Assembly (NCBI RefSeq): GCF_007677875.1
Contig: NZ_VEDO01000015.1
Span: forward strand, 62,001-126,000
Direction: 5' to 3'
Length of the DNA stretch: 64,000 bases
Source of the DNA: Variovorax boronicumulans
Lineage (GTDB): Bacteria; Pseudomonadota; Gammaproteobacteria; Burkholderiales; Burkholderiaceae_C
Shown: positions 10,492 to 18,250 of the stretch, piece by piece
Layout: the number at the start of each line of letters is the position of its first letter
How positions within the stretch are numbered: the first letter of the stretch is position 1
Program-made: the position numbers and the translations under genes
The notes under the pieces: model-generated
Told to the model about the DNA's origin: nothing
Seen by the model: the letters and a program-made list of their open reading frames with translations, nothing else
The model's database searches: none

Positions 10492-12125
10492 GCGGGCAGG
10501 GCGGCGGCCCCTGGCAGCGCGGGCGCCGTGCTTCGCCGCGGTGCGGCACTGGCTGGCTGCAGGGGCGCCGCGGGCGCACTGGCCTGGAACACGCCGATCG
10601 CATCGAGCAGCTGGCGCGCCTGGGCCCGTAGGCCGCTTGCGGCCTCGCGCGCATGGCCCACCATCGCGGCGTTCTGCTGGGTCATCCGGTCGAGCTCCGT
10701 CACCGCCACGTTGACCTGGTCGATGCCCTGCGACTGCTCGCGGGCCGAGGCGCCGATTTCCTGGATCAAATCGGCCACCTTACCGACCTGTTGCACGATG
10801 TCCTGCATGGCCGCGCCCGCGTCGCGCACCTGCTGGTTGCCGCTGTCCACCTGTTCGCTGCTGTTGTGGATGAGCTTGCCGACCTCCTTGGCCGCCTGCG
10901 CGCTGCGCTGAGCCAGTGCCCGCACCTCGGCCGCCACGACCGCGAAGCCGCGGCCCTGTTCGCCCGCGCGTGCCGCCTCCACCGCCGCATTGAGCGCGAG
11001 GATGTTGGTCTGGAACGCGATGCCGTCGATCACGCCGATGATGTCGCGGATCTTGCTGCTCGCCGCCGTGATGGCGTCCATGGTCTGCACCACTTGCCCG
11101 ATCACCGCGCCGCCCTGGCGCGCGGCCGCGCTCGCAGTGCCAGCCAGGCCCACGGCCTGCGCCGCGGCGCTGGCGCTGGCCTTCACCGTGGCCGTCATCT
11201 GCTCCATCGAGGCCGCGGTCTGCTGCAGGCTGGAGGCCGCCTGTTCGGTGCGCGCGCTCAGGTCCTGGTTGTCGCGCGAGATGCCCTGGCTGGCCTCTTC
11301 CACGCCCGCCACCTGCTGGCCCACGTCGTCCACCAGCGAGCGCAGGTTCAATCCGGCCTGGTTGACGGCGCGCAGCACCATGCCGATCTCGTCGACGCGG
11401 TCCAGCTGCACGTTCTCGCCCGGGCTGCCCGAGGCCACGCACTGGGCCTGTTGCAGCACCCGCTGCAGCGGCCGGGCGATGCGTGCCTCCAGCCACACCG
11501 TGGCGAGGGCGCAGGCCAGGGCCACGGCCGCCGCGACGGCCTCCGGTCCCATTCCCAGGCGGGGCAGCAGTTCGGCGCCGCCCACCGACACCACCAGGAC
11601 GGACAGCAAGGCCGCGCGCAGCCGCCAGCGCACGGGCATGGTCTGCGGCAGCGAGAGCCAGCGCAGCCATCCGGTGCGCAGCACCAGGCCCTGGTGGAAG
11701 GTCCAGCCCCTGGCCTGGCCCGAACGGAAGCGCGCGTACAGCGCCTCGGCCTGGGCCACCTCTTCGCGCCCTGGCTTGGTACGCACCGACATGTAGCCCA
11801 TGGTCTGACCGTTGCGCACCACCGGCGTCACGTTGGCGCGCACCCAGTAGTGGTCGCCGTCCTTGCGCCGGTTCTTGACCAGGGCCGACCAGGAGCGGCC
11901 CGACTTGAGCGTGGCCCACAGGTCAGCAAAAGCTTGCGGCGGCATGTCCGGATGCCGGACCAGGTTGTGCGGCTGGCCGATCAACTCGTCCTGCTCGAAC
12001 CCGCTGGCCTGCACGAACGCGGCATTGGCATAGGTGACGTAGCTCTGCAGATCGGTGGTGGACAACAGGGTGGCGTCGTCCGGAAAGATGTATTCCTTTT
12101 GCGTCACCGGAAGATTGCTGCGCAT
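10488..12125 (-). CDS. Aer-like methyl-accepting chemotaxis protein with N-terminal PAS domain
   Basis: A 545-residue energy/redox-type chemoreceptor. The PAS domain spans residues about 10-115, with [23 protein letters not shown] as in Aer-type FAD-binding sensors. Two membrane helices lie at about 168-184 and 192-211 with almost no periplasmic loop. HAMP covers about 212-264, and the signalling hairpin has its tip around [20 protein letters not shown]. The C-terminal tail is Ala/Pro-rich and lacks a CheR-docking NWETF-type pentapeptide. GACAGGAGCGA precedes the ATG at 12125. There are no che genes beside it, so it probably feeds a chemotaxis array encoded elsewhere. Confidence 0.92.
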   Translation of the reverse strand: MRSNLPVTQKEYIFPDDATLLSTTDLQSYVTYANAAFVQASGFEQDELIGQPHNLVRHPDMPPQAFADLWATLKSGRSWSALVKNRRKDGDHYWVRANVTPVVRNGQTMGYMSVRTKPGREEVAQAEALYARFRSGQARGWTFHQGLVLRTGWLRWLSLPQTMPVRWRLRAALLSVLVVSVGGAELLPRLGMGPEAVAAAVALACALATVWLEARIARPLQRVLQQAQCVASGSPGENVQLDRVDEIGMVLRAVNQAGLNLRSLVDDVGQQVAGVEEASQGISRDNQDLSARTEQAASSLQQTAASMEQMTATVKASASAAAQAVGLAGTASAAARQGGAVIGQVVQTMDAITAASSKIRDIIGVIDGIAFQTNILALNAAVEAARAGEQGRGFAVVAAEVRALAQRSAQAAKEVGKLIHNSSEQVDSGNQQVRDAGAAMQDIVQQVGKVADLIQEIGASAREQSQGIDQVNVAVTELDRMTQQNAAMVGHAREAASGLRAQARQLLDAIGVFQASAPAAPLQPASAAPRRSTAPALPGAAALPA

Positions 12126-12238
12126 CGGTCGCTCCTGTCGTTCCAAGAAGCGAAAGTATGCAAACCGAAGATGAGCGATGTTCGTGTGCTGGTGCGCCGT
12201 GCGACGGGCGCCGTGCGCAGGCCGACAAACGGACGCAT

Positions 12239-13150
12239 TCAGGCCGCATGCCGTGGTCGCGGCGGCGGCAAGCGCAGCAGCGCCTGCCCCATGCGCACCC
12301 GTGCCCCGCTGGCAATGCCCTCGGCCAACCCAAAGCCCCTGGGCGCAAACACGAGGATGGTCGAGCCATGCTCGAACCAGCCCATCTCCTGTCCCTTGGC
12401 GAACTGCTCTGCGCAGTCCAGCGGCTGGCTGCCCAGCGTGCGCAGATGCAGGAGCGTGTCCATGAAGTGCAGCCGGATGCTGGCCACGAGGATGGCCGCC
12501 ACGGGGACCAGTGCGATCGGATGGCCGCTGGCCAGCCGCATCTGCAGCACGGCGCGCTCGTTGCGGCAAAACAGCCGCTCGACGCGCTGGAGCGCGATCG
12601 GGTTGACGTTCCAGGTGTCGCCAGAGAGGTAGGTCAAGCGTTCCACCGTCCCCGCGTACGGTGCATGGAAGCGGTGGTACATGGCCGAGGTCAGCCGCAG
12701 CGTCACGTACTGGCCGCCGTGCCAGGGACGAGCCGCCTCCGCGTCGCCGAACAGCTCGCCGATCTCGTACGGGAAGCCCTTGGCCTGGAACAAGCGCGTG
12801 CCGTCCACCGTGCCGCAGGCGCCGACGATGCCGTCGCAGGGGCTGGCCAGCACATCGGGGTCCATGGCCACGGGGCGCGCACCAGGCTTCAAGGCGCGCG
12901 TGAACATGGCGTGCAGGCTCGTGAAGTGCTGCTCTTGCGCGTCCGACAGGTCGATCTCGGTGCAGGCGCGCCACACCGCGATCGAGGCGGCGCGCACCAC
13001 CGGGTTCTCGATCTGGCTGAACCAGCCCATGAAGCGCGTGAGCGCGAGCCGCGGCACGCGGTTGGTCAGCAGGAAGTTGAGGTCCTCCTGCAGCAGCAGG
13101 CGGTCGCGCAGGCGGGCGAGGGCGGATGGGGTGGCGGTGGTCTGCGTCAT
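12239..13150 (-). CDS. psd: Phosphatidylserine decarboxylase (Psd family, variant cleavage site)
   Basis: A 303-residue Psd-family protein. These proenzymes cut themselves at a Gly-Ser bond to make a pyruvoyl group, then decarboxylate phosphatidylserine to phosphatidylethanolamine at the inner membrane. The autocleavage triad is present: Asp in [10 protein letters not shown], His in [13 protein letters not shown], and Ser in [10 protein letters not shown]. The usual LGST is HGST here. I took the ATG at 13150; a TTG at 13177 is also in frame, and neither has a good Shine-Dalgarno sequence. It is divergent from the class III aminotransferase, 26 bases away. It may be the main Psd or a side-pathway copy acting with its neighbours. 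Confidence 0.85.
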   Translation of the reverse strand: MTQTTATPSALARLRDRLLLQEDLNFLLTNRVPRLALTRFMGWFSQIENPVVRAASIAVWRACTEIDLSDAQEQHFTSLHAMFTRALKPGARPVAMDPDVLASPCDGIVGACGTVDGTRLFQAKGFPYEIGELFGDAEAARPWHGGQYVTLRLTSAMYHRFHAPYAGTVERLTYLSGDTWNVNPIALQRVERLFCRNERAVLQMRLASGHPIALVPVAAILVASIRLHFMDTLLHLRTLGSQPLDCAEQFAKGQEMGWFEHGSTILVFAPRGFGLAEGIASGARVRMGQALLRLPPPRPRHAA

Positions 13151-13176
13151 GGTGTTGACAAATGAAGGGGTTACCA

Positions 13177-14847
13177 ATGGGGGATCGCCATTTCCACGAC
13201 CCCATGAACGAACTCACTTTTCTCGGCGGCTTCGGCGCCGCAGCCGTGCTGGCGCTGCTGCCGGCAGCAGGGCAGCGCCTGGCCCTGTCGCGCGCCAAGC
13301 ACCGCTCGCTGGCAGGCCATTCCAAGCTGGCGCGTCGCGTCGCGCGCCGGCTGCCGTTCTACGATTTCGGGCCCGAGCGCTTCTTCGCCTCGGACGGCGC
13401 ACCGGCCGCCGTCGCCGCGCAGCGCGAGGCCGGCATGGCCCGGCTCGCGGCCCTGTTCGCCCAGCGCTTTCCGAAGACGCTGGCCATGACCGAGGCTGCG
13501 CGCGAGGGCGTCGCCGACCTGCAGTTCACGAGCCGCTACCGCGTGCCCTTCCAGTACAGCCGCGTGCTGCGCGAGAGCCTCCAGATGGGCGCCTTCGTGC
13601 AATCCAGCCAGGGTGTGCAGATCACCGACCTGGACGGCAACATCTTCTACGACCTGGCCGGCTCCTACGGCGTGAACCTGTTCGGCCAGGACTTCTACAA
13701 GTCCTGCATCGCCGAAGGCAGTGCGCGCGTGCAGAACCTGGGCCCGGTCCTGGGCAGCTACCACCCGGCCGTGCTGGACAATGTGCGCGCGCTGCGCCGC
13801 ATCTCGGGCAAGGAGGAGGTGTCCTTCCACATGTCCGGCACCGAGGCCGTGATGCAGGCGGTGCGGCTGGCGCGCTACCACACGCGGCGCACACACATCG
13901 TGCGCTTCTGCGGCGCCTACCACGGCTGGTGGGACGACGTGCAGCCCGGCATCGGCAACCCGATCCCGGCCGAGCGCACCTACACGCTGCGCGACATGGA
14001 CGCGCGCACGCTGCGCGTGTTGGCCAGCCGGCGCGACATCGCCTGCGTGCTCGTCAACCCACTGCAGGCCCTGCACCCCAACGCCAACGCGCCGTCGGAC
14101 TCGGCCCTGGTCGCCGGCCGCGCCGCGCCCGCCTTCGACCGCGCGGCCTACACCGCGTGGCTGCAGCAGCTGCGCGAAGTCTGCACCGCGCGCGGCATCG
14201 TGCTGATCTTCGACGAGGTGTTCCTGGGCTTTCGCCTGGCGCCGGGCGGCGCGCAGGAGTACTTCGGCGTGCAGGCCGACATGGTCAGCTACGGCAAGAC
14301 CCTGGGCGGCGGCCTGCCGGTCGGCGTGGTCTGCGGCCCGCACCGGCTCATGCAACGCTGGCGCGAGGACAAGCCGGCCGACATCTGCTTCGCACGCGGC
14401 ACCTTCAATGCCCACCCCTACGTGATGGGCGCCATGCAGGTGTTCCTGGAGCGTTTGCAAACGCCCGCGGTGCGGGCCCTGTACGAGCACCTGGACGCCA
14501 CCTGGGAAGGCCGCGCCGCGCAGCTCAACGGCTTGCTCGAAGACGCGGGCCTGCCGGTGCGCGTGGGCGCCATGTCCACGGTCTGGGCCGTGGGCTTCAC
14601 GCAGGCCTCGCGCTACCACTGGATGCTGCCCTACTACCTGCGTGCGCAGGGCCTGGCGCTGAGCTGGGTCGGCACGGGCCGCATGATCTTCAGCCTGAAT
14701 TACGGCGGCGCCGAGTTCGCCGAGGTGGCGCGCCGCTTCGTGGCCGGTTGCCAGGCCATGCAGGCCGACGGCTGGTGGTGGCAGGACGCGGGTTTGACGA
14801 AGAAGGCGATCCAACGCCGCATCCTGCGGGAGATGTTGGGGCGCTGA
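13177..14847 (+). CDS. Membrane-anchored class III aminotransferase (glutamate-1-semialdehyde aminomutase-like)
   Basis: A 556-residue protein with a hydrophobic N-terminal segment (about residues 11-30, [20 protein letters not shown]), a ~100-residue linker region, then a fold-type I class III aminotransferase domain. Domain marks are [51 protein letters not shown] and the PLP lysine in [13 protein letters not shown]. True HemL is about 430 residues, soluble and lacks this extension, so this is probably not the heme enzyme. The ATG at 13177 has AAGGGG at 13165-13170; an ATG at 13204 is an alternative. It is divergent from psd and convergent with the Mpo1-like gene. A role on an amino-lipid or its precursor is inferred from location and membrane anchor. 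Confidence 0.8.
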   Translation: MGDRHFHDPMNELTFLGGFGAAAVLALLPAAGQRLALSRAKHRSLAGHSKLARRVARRLPFYDFGPERFFASDGAPAAVAAQREAGMARLAALFAQRFPKTLAMTEAAREGVADLQFTSRYRVPFQYSRVLRESLQMGAFVQSSQGVQITDLDGNIFYDLAGSYGVNLFGQDFYKSCIAEGSARVQNLGPVLGSYHPAVLDNVRALRRISGKEEVSFHMSGTEAVMQAVRLARYHTRRTHIVRFCGAYHGWWDDVQPGIGNPIPAERTYTLRDMDARTLRVLASRRDIACVLVNPLQALHPNANAPSDSALVAGRAAPAFDRAAYTAWLQQLREVCTARGIVLIFDEVFLGFRLAPGGAQEYFGVQADMVSYGKTLGGGLPVGVVCGPHRLMQRWREDKPADICFARGTFNAHPYVMGAMQVFLERLQTPAVRALYEHLDATWEGRAAQLNGLLEDAGLPVRVGAMSTVWAVGFTQASRYHWMLPYYLRAQGLALSWVGTGRMIFSLNYGGAEFAEVARRFVAGCQAMQADGWWWQDAGLTKKAIQRRILREMLGR

Positions 14848-14862
14848 ACTGCGGGGGCCTGC

Positions 14863-15468
14863 TCAGCGGGCCACGTCGTGCATGGGATCGATCAGCTCGC
14901 CGCGCATCAGCGCGAACGGGCTCTTCCAGTACAGCTTGATGTCGTGGAAGGGGTCGGTCAGGATCTTCGTGGCCCAGGCCAGGCCGGCCACCACGCCTTG
15001 CAGGAAGAACAGGTGCACGGTGCGCATCAGCACGGCGGCCACGCCCAGCGCCAGCCAGGCCAGGCCGACATGGCGCAGCCAGCCTTCGGTCCCGGCGGCC
15101 GGCTCGACCAGTCCGAACAAGTCGGGCTGCAGCCAGAGCAGCAGCGGCACGGCCACCCACAGCAGCATCAGCACCACCTTGCGGCGCAGGTTGTAGCCGA
15201 CCTTGATCTCTTCCTTGTAGGCGTGCGTGGCCTGGTTCACATGGTCGTAGCCCTTGGGCTCGAAGAAGAAGTGGCCCGCCTGGCGGCTGGTCATGGCCAC
15301 GGTCCAGGCCAGCAGGGCGGCCGCGGCCGGATCGACGAACAGCAGCACGTAGCTGCACACGAAGGTGCAGGCCGACAGCAGGTGCAGGCTCTGGTTGATG
15401 CGGCTGTGGTGGTAGTAGCGGTGGTCGTCGTCGCGCTGGACCTGGACCGTCCGGAAGAAGTCGTGCAT
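14863..15468 (-). CDS. Mpo1/DUF962-like polytopic membrane protein
   Basis: A 201-residue protein with about four membrane helices. Two motifs resemble the Mpo1 (YGL010w, DUF962) family: YYHHSRINQSLHLL (His pair, Asn, His) and RQAGHFFFEPKGYD (QxxGHxxxE). Yeast Mpo1 is an Fe(II) dioxygenase that shortens 2-hydroxy fatty acids by one carbon. I chose the ATG at 15468, because longer starts (15486, 15519) would translate across a perfect palindrome. It is 70 bases downstream of a TetR gene on the same strand and convergent with the aminotransferase gene, which ends 15 bases away. The assignment rests on motif spacing only. Confidence 0.6.
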   Translation of the reverse strand: MHDFFRTVQVQRDDDHRYYHHSRINQSLHLLSACTFVCSYVLLFVDPAAAALLAWTVAMTSRQAGHFFFEPKGYDHVNQATHAYKEEIKVGYNLRRKVVLMLLWVAVPLLLWLQPDLFGLVEPAAGTEGWLRHVGLAWLALGVAAVLMRTVHLFFLQGVVAGLAWATKILTDPFHDIKLYWKSPFALMRGELIDPMHDVAR

Positions 15469-15489
15469 GGGCACCCCCGTTGTCATGTG

Positions 15490-15510
15490 GCGCGATCGTG
15501 ACGATCGCGC
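15490..15510. promoter_or_regulatory. Perfect 21-base palindrome upstream of the Mpo1-like gene
   Basis: Arms GCGCGATCGT (15490-15499) and ACGATCGCGC (15501-15510) flank a single G. It lies between the tetR stop and the Mpo1-like start, 21 bases before that ATG. The position fits an operator for the neighbouring TetR protein or a leader hairpin. No T tract follows on the minus strand, so a simple terminator is less likely. Confidence 0.6.
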
Positions 15511-15538
15511 ATGAAGCACTGATGACAGGGGGCTGCGC

Positions 15539-16132
15539 TCAGCGGCTGCGCGAACGCCGTTCGGCGCCGGCCGCGTCGGCGCAGGCGCCGGCCCACTGCG
15601 CGACCTGCTGCGCGCTGGCCGGGAGCATGCCGAACAGCAGGCGGTAGATGATGGGCGCGACGAGACGGTCCATCACGTCCTCCACCGTGGGCACGGCCTC
15701 GCCGCGGTCGGCACCGCGCTGGACCAGCACCGAGACCACGCCGGCCGTGAACTGCGCGCATTGGCAGCTGCCGGCGGCCTCGCCGCGCCCGGCCGAGGCC
15801 ACCACGTCGCGCAGCATGGCCTGGCCGACCTCGGAGGACATCTCCTCGTGGAACTGCTCGGCCCACGCCAGCAGGTCGCCGCGGAAGCTGCCCGTGTCCG
15901 CCGGCTCGCCCTCGGGGCGCATGCGCGCGACCGAGACATCGGCCATCAGCTCCGCCAGGTCGCCCCAGCGCCGGTAGATGGTGGACGGCGTGACGCCTGC
16001 GCGTGCCGCGATCAGCGGCACGGTCAGCGCTTCGCGTCCGTGCTGCTCGATGAGTTCGCGCGTGGCCTGGTGGACGGCGGCCTGCACGCGCGCGCTGCGC
16101 CCGCCGGGCCGGAGAGTGGGGCGTGGAGGCAT
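15539..16132 (-). CDS. TetR/AcrR-family transcriptional regulator
   Basis: A 197-residue regulator. The N-terminal helix-turn-helix is LTVPLIAARAGVTPSTIYRRWGDLAELMADV (about residues 36-66), and the remainder is the ligand-binding/dimer domain, which contains a CQC pair (about residue 123). It is divergent from an MFS transporter with an 89-base shared region holding inverted repeats, the usual sign of repressor control of the efflux gene. On its other side, the Mpo1-like gene lies downstream on the same strand after a perfect palindrome, so this protein may control both. Confidence 0.9.
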   Translation of the reverse strand: MPPRPTLRPGGRSARVQAAVHQATRELIEQHGREALTVPLIAARAGVTPSTIYRRWGDLAELMADVSVARMRPEGEPADTGSFRGDLLAWAEQFHEEMSSEVGQAMLRDVVASAGRGEAAGSCQCAQFTAGVVSVLVQRGADRGEAVPTVEDVMDRLVAPIIYRLLFGMLPASAQQVAQWAGACADAAGAERRSRSR

Positions 16133-16143
16133 GGAACGATCTT

Positions 16144-16210
16144 AACGCAAAGGGTTTGCTTTATGGGACGGTCGCCTGCACAATGGCATAAACGCTATTT
16201 CTTTGCGTTT
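16144..16210. promoter_or_regulatory. TetR-MFS divergent control region with inverted repeats
   Basis: AACGCAAA (16144-16151) is repeated inverted as TTTGCGTT (16202-16209). AAACGC (16190-16195) and GCGTTT (16205-16210) form a symmetric site with a nine-base spacer. GCAAA-GGG-TTTGC lies at 16147-16159. TTGCTT (16156-16161) and CACAAT (16179-16184) are spaced 17 bases apart as a weak promoter towards the MFS gene. The repeats are candidate operators for the TetR protein. Confidence 0.5.
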
Positions 16211-16221
16211 GGAAAGTCCGC

Positions 16222-17445
16222 ATGTCCATCCCGCATCCCGCCACGACGCCCCCGCCGCGCCAACCCCTGGCGCCCCGCGCTGCGCTGTGGTGGACGGCCG
16301 CGATGATCGTCACCTTCCTGGCCGCGTCCGCCGCACCATCGCCGCTGTACGCGCTATACCGCGAGGCCTGGGGCTTCTCGGCCCTCACGTTGACCTGGGT
16401 GTTCGGCAGCTACGCGTTCGCGCTGCTGGCGGCCCTGCTGGTGTGCGGCAGGCTGTCGGACCACCTGGGCCGTCGGCGCGTGATCGTCGGCGCGCTGGTG
16501 CTGGAATTTGTCTCCGTCGTGCTGTTCTGGCAGGCCGAGTCGGTCGCCTGGCTGCTGGCCGCGCGCATCGTGCAGGGCGTGGCCACGGGCATCGCCACGA
16601 GCGCGCTGAGCTCCATGCTGCTGGACCTGAACCCGCTGCGCGCCTCGGTGATGAACGGCGTCGCGCCCATGGTCGGCATGGCGCTGGGCGCACTGGGCAC
16701 GGCAGCGCTGGTGCAGTTCGCGCCCGCGCCCACGCGGCTGGTCTACGAAGTGCTGCTGGTGATGTTGGCCGTGCAGGTGGCGGTGGCGCTGCGGCTGCCC
16801 GACACGGTGCCGCGCCGTGCCGGTGCCTGGGCCTCGTTGCGGCCGCAGATGGCCGTGCCGCCCGCGGCACGGGGTGCCTTGCAACGCCTGTTGCCGGCCA
16901 ACACAGTGGGCTGGGCGCTGATGGGTTTCTTCCTGTCGCTGGGGCCGACGCTCGCGCGGCAGGTGACCGGCAATACCGCGCCGCTCACCGGCGGAGCGCT
17001 GATCGCGGCCATGGTGCTGCCGGGGGCGCTGGCCAGCGTGGCCATGCAGCACCGGCCATCGACGCTGGCGCTGGTCCTCGGCGCGAACGGGCTGGCCCTG
17101 GGCATGGTGCTGGCGCTGGCGGGCGTCCATTGGCATGCGCCGCTGGCCTTTTTCGGCGGCGCGCTGGTGGCCGGCTTCAGCATGGGCTGCAGCTTCAGCG
17201 GCACGCTGCGCACGCTGGCGCCACTGGCGGCGCCGCAGCAGCGCGCCGGCCTGATGGCCAGCTTCTTCGTGTGCAGTTACCTCGCGTTCAGCATCCCGGC
17301 CATCCTGGCGGGCCTGGCGACCGGATGGTTCGGCTTGCATGCCACTGCGCTGGGCTACGGCGCGCTGCTGCTGGGCCTGGCGCTGGTGGCGGCGGTCGGG
17401 ACGCGCAGGCTGCCCACGGCGCCTGCGGCACGGGCGGGCCACTGA
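16222..17445 (+). CDS. MFS transporter (drug/metabolite efflux type)
   Basis: A 407-residue, twelve-helix major facilitator protein. The motif after helix 2 is GRLSDHLGRRRVIVG (motif A). The helix 4-5 region LAARIVQGVATGIATSALSSMLLDLNP is typical of the efflux branch. The ATG at 16222 follows a short leader. The gene is divergent from a TetR regulator, the standard arrangement for ligand-induced efflux. The substrate is unknown. It is isolated downstream; about 120 bases without features separate it from the next, convergent TetR gene. Confidence 0.9.
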   Translation: MSIPHPATTPPPRQPLAPRAALWWTAAMIVTFLAASAAPSPLYALYREAWGFSALTLTWVFGSYAFALLAALLVCGRLSDHLGRRRVIVGALVLEFVSVVLFWQAESVAWLLAARIVQGVATGIATSALSSMLLDLNPLRASVMNGVAPMVGMALGALGTAALVQFAPAPTRLVYEVLLVMLAVQVAVALRLPDTVPRRAGAWASLRPQMAVPPAARGALQRLLPANTVGWALMGFFLSLGPTLARQVTGNTAPLTGGALIAAMVLPGALASVAMQHRPSTLALVLGANGLALGMVLALAGVHWHAPLAFFGGALVAGFSMGCSFSGTLRTLAPLAAPQQRAGLMASFFVCSYLAFSIPAILAGLATGWFGLHATALGYGALLLGLALVAAVGTRRLPTAPAARAGH

Positions 17446-17568
17446 AGCCTCTGCAGGGCGACGCCGGCGGCGAGCGCGGTCGCGTGCCGGGCAGGTGGGG
17501 CGGCACGGGCGGCTTGCGTGTGGTGGACGGGCCGCGGGCGCGTCCTGGCCGGTGCGGTGGCCTTGCCG

Positions 17569-18156
17569 CTACAGGCGCAGCGGCCCGATCCGGCGGTAAG
17601 TGTCCATGAGTCGGTCGTACAGGCCGATGTCCGCGCGGCTGCGGGCCAGCAGCTGCGCGCCGACGACCGCGGCGTAGATCGCCTCGGCGCGCTCCGTGCT
17701 GTTTCCGTCGTTCACGCCGGCGGCCCGCAACGTCTTCGCGAGCCACGCCACATGCACGTCGGCGAAGACCTGCACCTCGGCGCGTACCTCGTCCGGCAGG
17801 TCGTCGTGCTCGGCCGCGAGAAAACTGGCCAGGCACATGCGGTTCTGGTCGGCCAGGGACCTGCGGAAGACGCCAGGGTAGGCCTGCAGCGCGGCCGCCG
17901 GCGATCCCGTCTCGGTGAGCAACCGGTCGAGGTCGTCTGCGCTGGTTTCCCAGTAGCGCCGCGCCACCGCCGCCGCCAGGTCGGCCTTGGTCCCGAAGTG
18001 GTGGTACAGGCTCGCGTGCTTGATGCCGACCTCGTCACCGATCGCCCGGAAGTTGAGCCCGGCATAGCCGTGTGCCTGCGCCGCCTTGCGGGCAGCGTCC
18101 AGGATGGCCTCGCGCGAACCCGCGCCTGCACTGGAACCCGTTGATTTCGCTCGCAC
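17569..18156 (-). CDS. TetR-family transcriptional regulator
   Basis: A 195-residue regulator. The helix-turn-helix region is LNFRAIGDEVGIKHASLYHHFGTKADLAAAVARRY (about residues 33-67), and the C-terminal domain resembles the TetR_C group with RMCLASFLAAEHDDLPDEV. It is divergent from the amidase gene. The 94-base intergenic region contains a promoter and a 16-base operator-like palindrome placed over the amidase transcription start, so it most likely represses the amidase and perhaps itself. Confidence 0.9.
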   Translation of the reverse strand: MRAKSTGSSAGAGSREAILDAARKAAQAHGYAGLNFRAIGDEVGIKHASLYHHFGTKADLAAAVARRYWETSADDLDRLLTETGSPAAALQAYPGVFRRSLADQNRMCLASFLAAEHDDLPDEVRAEVQVFADVHVAWLAKTLRAAGVNDGNSTERAEAIYAAVVGAQLLARSRADIGLYDRLMDTYRRIGPLRL

Positions 18157-18180
18157 TGGATCGCCTTTTTGACAGGGGTG

Positions 18181-18231
18181 TTGACGGACGCCATTCTAGA
18201 ACGTTACATTGGACCTACCAACTGGTTGGTA
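18181..18231 (+). promoter_or_regulatory. Amidase promoter with TetR operator palindrome
   Basis: TTGACG (18181-18186) and TACATT (18205-18210) are spaced 18 bases apart as a sigma-70 promoter; a perfect TTGACA at 18169-18174 offers a second minus-35. Directly after the minus-10, TACCAAC (18216-18222) and GTTGGTA (18225-18231) form a perfect inverted repeat with a two-base centre. This is a classic TetR-family operator position that would block the start site. Confidence 0.75.
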
Positions 18232-18250
18232 AATTGTTGAAAGGTCTTCC

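Noticed and set aside
13177-13203. psd start at TTG 13177 and aminotransferase start at 13162 or 13204
   Set aside because: The AAGGGG at 13165-13170 favours 13177 for the aminotransferase, and an ATG at 13150 is more likely than TTG for psd. The alternatives stay possible.
13177-14847. hemL (glutamate-1-semialdehyde aminomutase of heme synthesis)
   Set aside because: The protein has a membrane helix and about 120 extra residues, and lies in a lipid-gene context, so I kept only the class III aminotransferase call.
15469-15519. Longer N-terminus for the Mpo1-like protein (starts at 15486 or 15519)
   Set aside because: It would translate through a perfect palindrome, neither alternative has a Shine-Dalgarno sequence, and the added residues look unconserved.
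18194-18201. TTCTAGAA, also present at 57633-57640, as a shared regulatory site
   Set aside because: It is an eight-base self-complementary word seen twice in unrelated gaps with no common flanks; I treat it as chance.
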